This document shows, one piece after another, positions 57,901 to 64,000 of a stretch of 64,000 nucleotides of DNA. Source of the DNA: Lithospermum erythrorhizon (lineage: Eukaryota; Streptophyta; Magnoliopsida; Boraginales; Boraginaceae); contig JADFUC010001723.1 of assembly GCA_019722365.1 (NCBI GenBank), forward strand, positions 1 to 64,000, written 5' to 3'. The position numbers and the translations under genes are program-made. The notes beneath the pieces were generated by a model. The model saw only the letters and a program-made list of their open reading frames with translations, was not told the DNA's origin and ran no database searches. Every line of letters begins with the position of its first letter. Within the stretch, counting starts at the first letter, position 1.

Positions 57901-59368
57901 ATCGACCGGCCTAAATTAGTGGTCCTTTAGCATCATAACTAAAACCGTAGAACGAACTCCCGAAAGTTCGATTCGATTCTGTGAATATTCTGGTTCGAAA
58001 TAGTTCACTGAAGTTCCTACGAAAATCAAACATAGACCCAACGTTAATTTTACAAAGATATTCAAGCGAACCAAGTTCGAACCGTTTGAAATTATTCCCG
58101 TCTCGGTTCGGCAGCTTATGCTATTAATATAATTGGACCAGAGGTCCATTACACTCCCTCCCCCTTCCTAACCCAACTTATATTATTCTTTCATTCTCAT
58201 TCTCTTACTCACTCAAAATTCTCTCTCTCAAAATTTCTCTCTTCTCTCTCAAAGTTTCTACTTCCTTCAGTAGAATCTTCAAACTATATCATATAGTAGC
58301 CTCGTTGTCGCTGGGCTCAAGGTGACATATCCATTTTTGTTTCGATTCGAAGCTAGATCTAGGTTGACTATTATGATTACTTTGCATGTCATGCTTAGTC
58401 AGTAATACCGCGACATTAAGTGTATTTGTTAATAATTGCGGGTTCGATTGTTAATTTTTGTCTATTTTTTGTTTTGATTTGAGTTTAGATCTAGGTTGAC
58501 TTTTCGGTTGACTTTGACTAAATGAATAATTATTTCGACTTTAGTTTGCTTGTTATGGTTTTGATATGTGAATAACTCTGATTTATTATGTTTTGGTTTC
58601 GATTTGATAATTTTGACTTTTATTTCGACTTTGACTTTTGGTTTGACTTTTGATGAAACTGGTCAAGTACTCGATTTCTTTTGGGTCAGCGTGTTGTTGT
58701 TTCCTTGGTGCTGTTAATAACATTGATTTAGTGTTATGCGGTTTTGATTTTGGTTTGACTTTCATAAAACCAATAAGTACTTCGCGATTTTTGTATGTTA
58801 TAGTTTAATAATTGAACCAATTGATTAATTAGTGTTTCAATTTATGGAAATTTAATGATTAGAGTTTCAATTTGGGGAAAATAATTAATTAGGATTTTAA
58901 TTTGGGAAAAGTTATTAATTATGGTTTTAATTTAGTAATTGGGGTTTTAATTTTGTAATTAGGTTCCAATTAAATAATTTTATAATTAGGGGTTTAATTA
59001 AACAATTTTGTAATTAGGATTTTAATTAAACAATTTTGTAATTAGGCTCTAATTAAATATTCTTTGTACTGAGTTTGTCTCAACAATTTTTGAATTAGGG
59101 TTTTATTTAAACTGCTTCGTAATTAGGATTTCATTTTTAATTTCAAACTATTTTCTAATTGCTAATTATAATCTAATATAGGTCTTTTCGTCTCATTGAC
59201 CTTCAGACACCCCGACCATAACCCCCTCCTGATAATAACGAGAAACGTAGATCTTAAATCGTAGTCCGACCAAACGATGATTCAATCGGGATTACTGAAA
59301 TTGAGGTGGATTCTATGTAGGGTAAATGAAAGGAGTTCCTCGCTTTCAAATGAGAGAAAGATGCCCTA

Positions 59369-61290
59369 TTGAAAGTGGTAATGGTGAGTTCTTTGCTCCT
59401 CAGAATGCATAAGCCCGTGGGTAGTAGTACTTTGCCTGGGGATCATATGGATCCTATTATATTGCATGTTGGGAAAAAAATAAATAAATGTAAGCACTGT
59501 GGTAGAATTATGTCTGATCAAAGTAAGGGTACAACATCACATTTGATTAGGCATTTGAGACTGGCATGTCCAGTTAGACACAAAATCTTGCCCAAAGAGC
59601 TTACAAGTCAATCTCAGCTTCACATTTCTGAAGGAGAGAGTTCTGTTCTAAATTTTACCTTTGATTTTGCAAAGGTAAAACTCTTGGTTGCACATATGAT
59701 TCTAGCATATGAATATTCTTTCATAATAGTTGAGCACAAGGTGTTTAATGAGTTTCTCAAAGCATACGCTCCTCATTATAGGAAAATCAATAGGTATTTG
59801 GTTAGAAAAGAATGCTTTGTTGTTTTTGATAATGAAAGGGTTAAAATTAAGGGGCTTTTGAATAAGGTTTCTAGAGTTGGTTTAACAATGTATCAAGCCG
59901 GTGGTCCGAATTCAAAGGATAAGATATAAGGTTATTACTTGTCATTATATTGATAGAAATTGAAATCTGTAGAAAAGGGTACTATCTTTTGTTAATGTGC
60001 CACCACCACATAATGGGGTTGCACTAGCAAAAGAAATACATAGAGTTGCCAAGTTCTATGAAATTAGTGATAAAGTAGGTTCTGTTACAGTTGATAATGC
60101 TAGTGCTAATGATGTTTGCATTGATATTCTAAGGAAAGATTGTAACTCTATTTCAAATCTTGTTTTAGATGGAAAACTATTTCATGCATTGCCAGGTCCA
60201 TATAATTAATTTGCCGTTGTGAGACGGATCAAGAGATCGAGAAAAGTTGACTCCGATGTTGTTGGGAGGTGTTAAGTTCTTGTTTGATTCTGAAAACAGA
60301 TTGAATTCATTTAATGACCATAGGCTCAATTTGCAATTGCTATCTAACAAGTTGTTGCATAATAACACCGGACGAAATTCAAGTTATGTAATGTTGTCTA
60401 CCGTATAAGTATAAAGCGGTGGTTTACTAAGTTTCGAGAGGACGATTTAAGTTTTTAGAGGTTCTCAGTTCTAGTACTTTGAAATGGGCATGCTGTACGA
60501 GGTTTGTGAATTTCGAGGTATTCCCTCGACAAGTTACAAATTTGATTAGTGGGAGAAATTATCCAACCGTTAATCTATTTTTGATCGAAGTTAAAGAGGA
60601 TTAAAGAATTGATAAATATTCAATTGGATAATGTTACTACCAAACATATACGTAGTATGGATGTTAGAATGTCACTTAAGTATGATGCTATCAAAGTTAA
60701 TGTGATTTGTTACTTTCTTTTGGCTATTTAATCTTAGATCCTAGGTATGTTGCTGTGATGATCAAATTTGCTTATGAATCAATGTATCCCATAGATTATG
60801 AGGCTAGGATGGAAATTGTGGATAGGTGTTTCAATGATCTTTATGATCAATATGCACAAATATATGGTGATGAAAAAGGCTAAGGCCCTGAATCTTATTC
60901 TGCATACTTGAAACAACCACCTTGTTCTACAGCTTGACAAAAGAAGTGTATTTAGAGCAATGAAGCATGTTGAAACCGGTGAAAGTCATTCAAGGACAAA
61001 ACAGATTGAATCCTCGTAAGGAAAAATGTTTTCCTAGACAACTTTGATGTTCTTACTTGGTGGAAATGGAATGAGGGGAAGTATAAAATATTGTCTAAGA
61101 TGACAGTGGACATTTTATCTATTTCAATTACAACTGTTGCATCAGAATCCACCTTTAGTGTTGATGGTAGGGTGATTGATAAGAAAAGAGCCTTAATGCG
61201 GAAGTTGGTATTAATACTGGCGCTCTTTTCTTTCAGGGTGGAGATTGGATCAATGAAGCTTATGGCATTAGATCTTCCAAAGAGGTATAT
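59369..61290 (+). pseudogene. hAT transposase (RICESLEEPER-like), broken
   Basis: The first part (59369-59926) has a BED zinc finger with Cys41, Cys44, His58 and His62 in CKHCGRIMSD...TSHLIRHLRLAC. It is followed by the hAT phrase IIVEHKVFNEFLKAYAPHYRK and by VFDNERVKIKGLLNKVSRVGLT. After a frame break, 59990-60200 reads VPPPHNGVALAKEI and VTVDNASANDVCIDILRKDC, part of the RNase H-like catalytic fold. The zone 60210-60950 is full of stops. Near the end, 61050-61200 gives LTWWKWNEGKYKILSKM and SISITTVASESTFSVDGRVI, the hAT dimerisation motif, then GDWINEAYGI in another frame. Not functional as it stands. Confidence 0.85.
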
Positions 61291-61299
61291 TTATTTATT

Positions 61300-62149
61300 T
61301 ATTTTAAAACTGTTTAATTTTATCCTTTTACATTTAAGTGTTTAACCATTTGTTTTTGTTTTGATAGCCAAATGATGATCCAATTGAATTGGAATTTGAA
61401 AAGAGTTTCAAATGAAAGATCCTAAGTCCACTGCCACCCATTAATCGGGTAGTTAATACAATTTAATGCAATCTCAATCCATTTTAACCATTTGTTTTTT
61501 TGTTTTGCTAGTGCTACTCCATGTTTGTTGTTGTTGCCCCCCGCCTTCTACTCAACTGATGAGGCTCCAAAGCGTTACTCCGATTCACTCAACCCCTCAA
61601 CACGTATATGTCAAAGAATAAGTGGTAAACTACCGCTTAAGAAACAAAGAAGAATCGAAAACCCAATTCATTCCCGTGTCATTCTCTTTGGCTTTTTTTT
61701 TTCATTATGATGTTTCTTTGTACTTTGTTACCTCTGTCTTTCTCGCTACTTTGTTACTTGACGTGGGCATTTAGACTGCTAATTATGGATTGCTCTCGAT
61801 TTCTATCTGGCGATGATGAAATTTATGTATGCTTATAAATGCATAATCGTATCCGCATGCTACCTCGGGCATGGCGCCCATGTTGCTCAAGTACCATGGC
61901 GTGTCAAGACGATTTGATCCGGCACGTATCTTGGCATGGCAACCATGGCGTGTCGGACTTTTGCTTGATGAAAATAGCTTTATTCTAAGTCTAATTTAGT
62001 TACTACTTAGTACTTTAGTGTAGTAGTTTCTACATTTCATTTATTATCGGGAAATGAATCGTAAATTTTACTATTTCCTTTATCTTTTATTATGCATTTG
62101 AATTGCAATGCAGTATTTTTTTATTAAGTTCTATTTCGAATTGATCTTT
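61300..62149. other. 3' part of the hAT element, non-coding
   Basis: No supported frame. It contains a small inverted/tandem phrase GGCATGGC / ACCATGGCGTGTC near 61870-61950, seen three times in slightly different form. Confidence 0.4.
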
Positions 62150-62828
62150 TTCGAACGGTTCGAACAAATGAGCCGAATTCGAGCCGAATATTATTTTAAA
62201 AAATGACTGGTTCGAAATGAATATCAAAAATTGATATTCACCAAATCGAGCCGAGCCTCCATCTAAGGTTTGGAATCAACGAGCCGAATTCAAACCTTGA
62301 TATTCTGGCCCTATTCTGCTTAGCTGTGCCTACGTGAAGACATATATCATTTTGGTTATATTATTGGGTGGGAAGCCGATCCATCCTTTCTCAACTTCGC
62401 CCGTATTCCAAGGTGGAAATATATATTTTCGCGTAATGCCAAGTGCACAAAGTTGTACAAGCTACAAAATGTACAAGTTGTGTTTTGTATACTTTTGCCT
62501 CGAAATAGCCACCTCCTAAGCGCCTCAAGGGTAAATAGAATACTTTAATGGTACATTGCTAGTGTACTACGCACCACTTTTTGGAAGTTCCAAAATGTAT
62601 TTTTGATATTAATGAATTTATTTTAAAACTATTTTCCTAATATTGTTGCATGTATTTTTTAATTTTTATTAAAAAAGTTATACTCAAAAATTGAAAATGT
62701 CTTTTAAAGCTTTTTTTTTTTTCAATTTGGCTTTGCCTCCCTTTAATTAGAGCTTATAAAGAGATCTTCTTTCATTAAAGATTAAGAAACATACTGTTTA
62801 GGGCATCATTACAAAAGCTACCATTAGG

Positions 62829-63964
62829 TTAGACACTCCCATGCCTATGGCTATAAACAAAAGGATGATTCCTTATAGTCATCAAGCTGGAGGAATCACT
62901 TCTGCTAGTGTTGTGGAATACAACTCTTATTTGACCCTTCATATCATCAGGAGGTTGAACTTCTTCCAAGTTCTTGAAACAACAAAAGTTTGTTGGAAAC
63001 CAAATAAGAATGCAAACATTTTCAAGACTGGAGCTAATTGCTTTCAATCATTCCTGATCCATCCTAAGTTTTTTATAAATATTGTGCCATACCTGAGAAA
63101 AAATCTTGTCAGTGATAATAAAGAGACGATGTGTTCTTGTTCTATTCCTTTTTGCGATTGAAAGACCACTCAAAATGGCTTCCATCAAATGAAATGCCAA
63201 TGAGAAGTCCTTCTCATTGAGCAAGTCCGAGGTATTCAAAAGTTTCGATCCAATGTGTTCAGTCCTACCTTCATGAGAAGTGAAGGATACAGTCCACTTT
63301 GGTGATTTTTCAGGAGTAATTCCAATACAGAGATTGGCATTTGAGAGGCAAAGGGGATTAATGCAGTTCTTCCTCTGAATGAAGAAGTTATTGAAGAAAG
63401 CATCCTTATGAGACACAAGTTGATGAAGCGAGTGGTCATTTGCCATGGATAATATTGAGAAAGAAAAGCCTGTTTCCATTCTCAGATGAAAGAGTGAGCT
63501 CTAGCAAGTATGGCGTTCTGATTGAACGATCCGTTGTTGTAAACGATATCATTCCTGTGAAGCCATATACTCCAAAAAACACAACTAATAATAAAGAAGT
63601 TATCCTCCAAGAAGGATTGTTTGAGCTTAGCTTTGCATATGAGATTTGATAGAAGAGAAAAGAAATTATAGTTAGTATTTAAGAGTGGAATCATCCTAAA
63701 AGTGCACCGGATCTGTTTGATGAAAGGGCAAACAAGAAAAATGTGCGTAGCAGTTTCCAAACAACAATTACAAAAAGGACAGTTAGAATCAATTAAGATA
63801 CTTGCTTTACTAATAACATTGTCTTTAGTAGGCAATCTGTTAAGAAGAACTCTCCAAATCAATAATTTATATTTATGAGGGAGTAAAAATTTCCAAAGAG
63901 ATTTCCAAGTTTTGTGATGAATCAGACTCATAGTAGAAGGACGTGGAGGATCTACTTTCAACAT
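62829..63964 (-). pseudogene. 3' end of a LINE non-LTR retrotransposon (zf-RVT and RNase H-like)
   Basis: The - strand frame 63964-63482 matches the zinc-binding reverse-transcriptase tail of plant LINEs (zf-RVT): WKFLLPHKYKLLIWRVLLNR, then CPFCNCCLETATHIFLVCPF, and WSIWLHRNDIVYNN. After a stop, 63479-63048 looks like the RNase H-like domain (FHLMEAILSGLSIAKRN, RLFIITDKIFSQVWHNI). A further frame, 63047-62829, continues it. Upstream reverse transcriptase would be beyond the right edge of the window. Stops between the parts show decay. Confidence 0.75.
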
Positions 63965-64000
63965 TTTATGGATATGTGTATAAAGAATCTTAGTAGAGAC

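Larger units (their letters stand above)
57900..62316 (+). mobile_element. hAT (Ac-like) DNA transposon, decayed
   Basis: A transposase pseudogene sits in the middle (59369-61290). Both flanks contain clusters of GTTCGAA, GGTTCG and GAGCCGAA words (57950-58110 and 62150-62300), as in Ac-like elements with TTCGG-type subterminal repeats. The right end probably lies at TCTGGCCCTA (about 62316). The left end is not resolved. 58200-58260 has a CTCTCT-rich leader that suits a transposase promoter. Confidence 0.6.

Overview
The window is nuclear DNA from a flowering plant, most likely a eudicot. It is AT-rich, its genes have spliced exons with GT-AG introns, and between the genes lie plant-type LTR retrotransposons, MITEs, hAT, MULE and LINE remnants. 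I could not fix the species from the sequence. No bacterial operon, CRISPR array, rRNA or tRNA gene was found.

Three host genes can be reconstructed as uninterrupted reading frames across all their exons. (1) A WAT1-related (EamA / nodulin MtN21) membrane transporter, + strand, 16178-26390, 7 exons, 363 codons plus stop; its third intron is 6.66 kb long because a Ty1-copia element sits in it. (2) A DEG9-type nuclear/nucleolar HtrA serine protease, - strand, 32638-28238, 9 exons, 629 codons plus stop, with a complete His-Asp-Ser triad. It has an unusual repeated N-terminal tail with AT-hook-like motifs and one apparent GC-AG intron. (3) A nucleobase-ascorbate transporter of the NAT1/NAT2 type, + strand, 49816-56619, 14 exons, 520 codons plus stop. 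The WAT1 and DEG9 genes converge on a 1.85 kb spacer. DEG9 and NAT diverge across about 17 kb of repeats.

Layout: 1-629 is an ACCGA-rich DNA-transposon remnant. 642-14851 is a three-level nest: an old non-autonomous LTR element without gag-pol, whose right LTR is split by a SIRE/Tork-like copia element (5369-14552), whose own right LTR is split by a 2.6 kb solo LTR (11335-13933). 16-26 kb is the WAT1 gene with a copia element (18114-23486) that has lost its reverse-transcriptase core. 28-32.6 kb is DEG9, with a MITE and a tandem duplication in intron 1. 32.7-35.4 kb is a decayed DNA transposon with AACG-type subterminal repeats, less than 100 bp from the DEG9 start codon. 35.4-49.8 kb is repeat-rich: a FAR1/MULE fragment, a copia LTR, a LINE piece, a CACTA-like end and several Stowaway-like MITEs. 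49.8-56.6 kb is NAT, with a MITE inside a MITE in its last intron. 57.9-62.3 kb is a decayed hAT transposase gene. The end of the window is the 3' part of a LINE on the - strand.

The three host genes show no shared pathway. I did not find a convincing new biological system. The most unusual features are the DEG9 N-terminal repeats, the triple retrotransposon nest and the repeat-bounded DNA element next to the DEG9 promoter.
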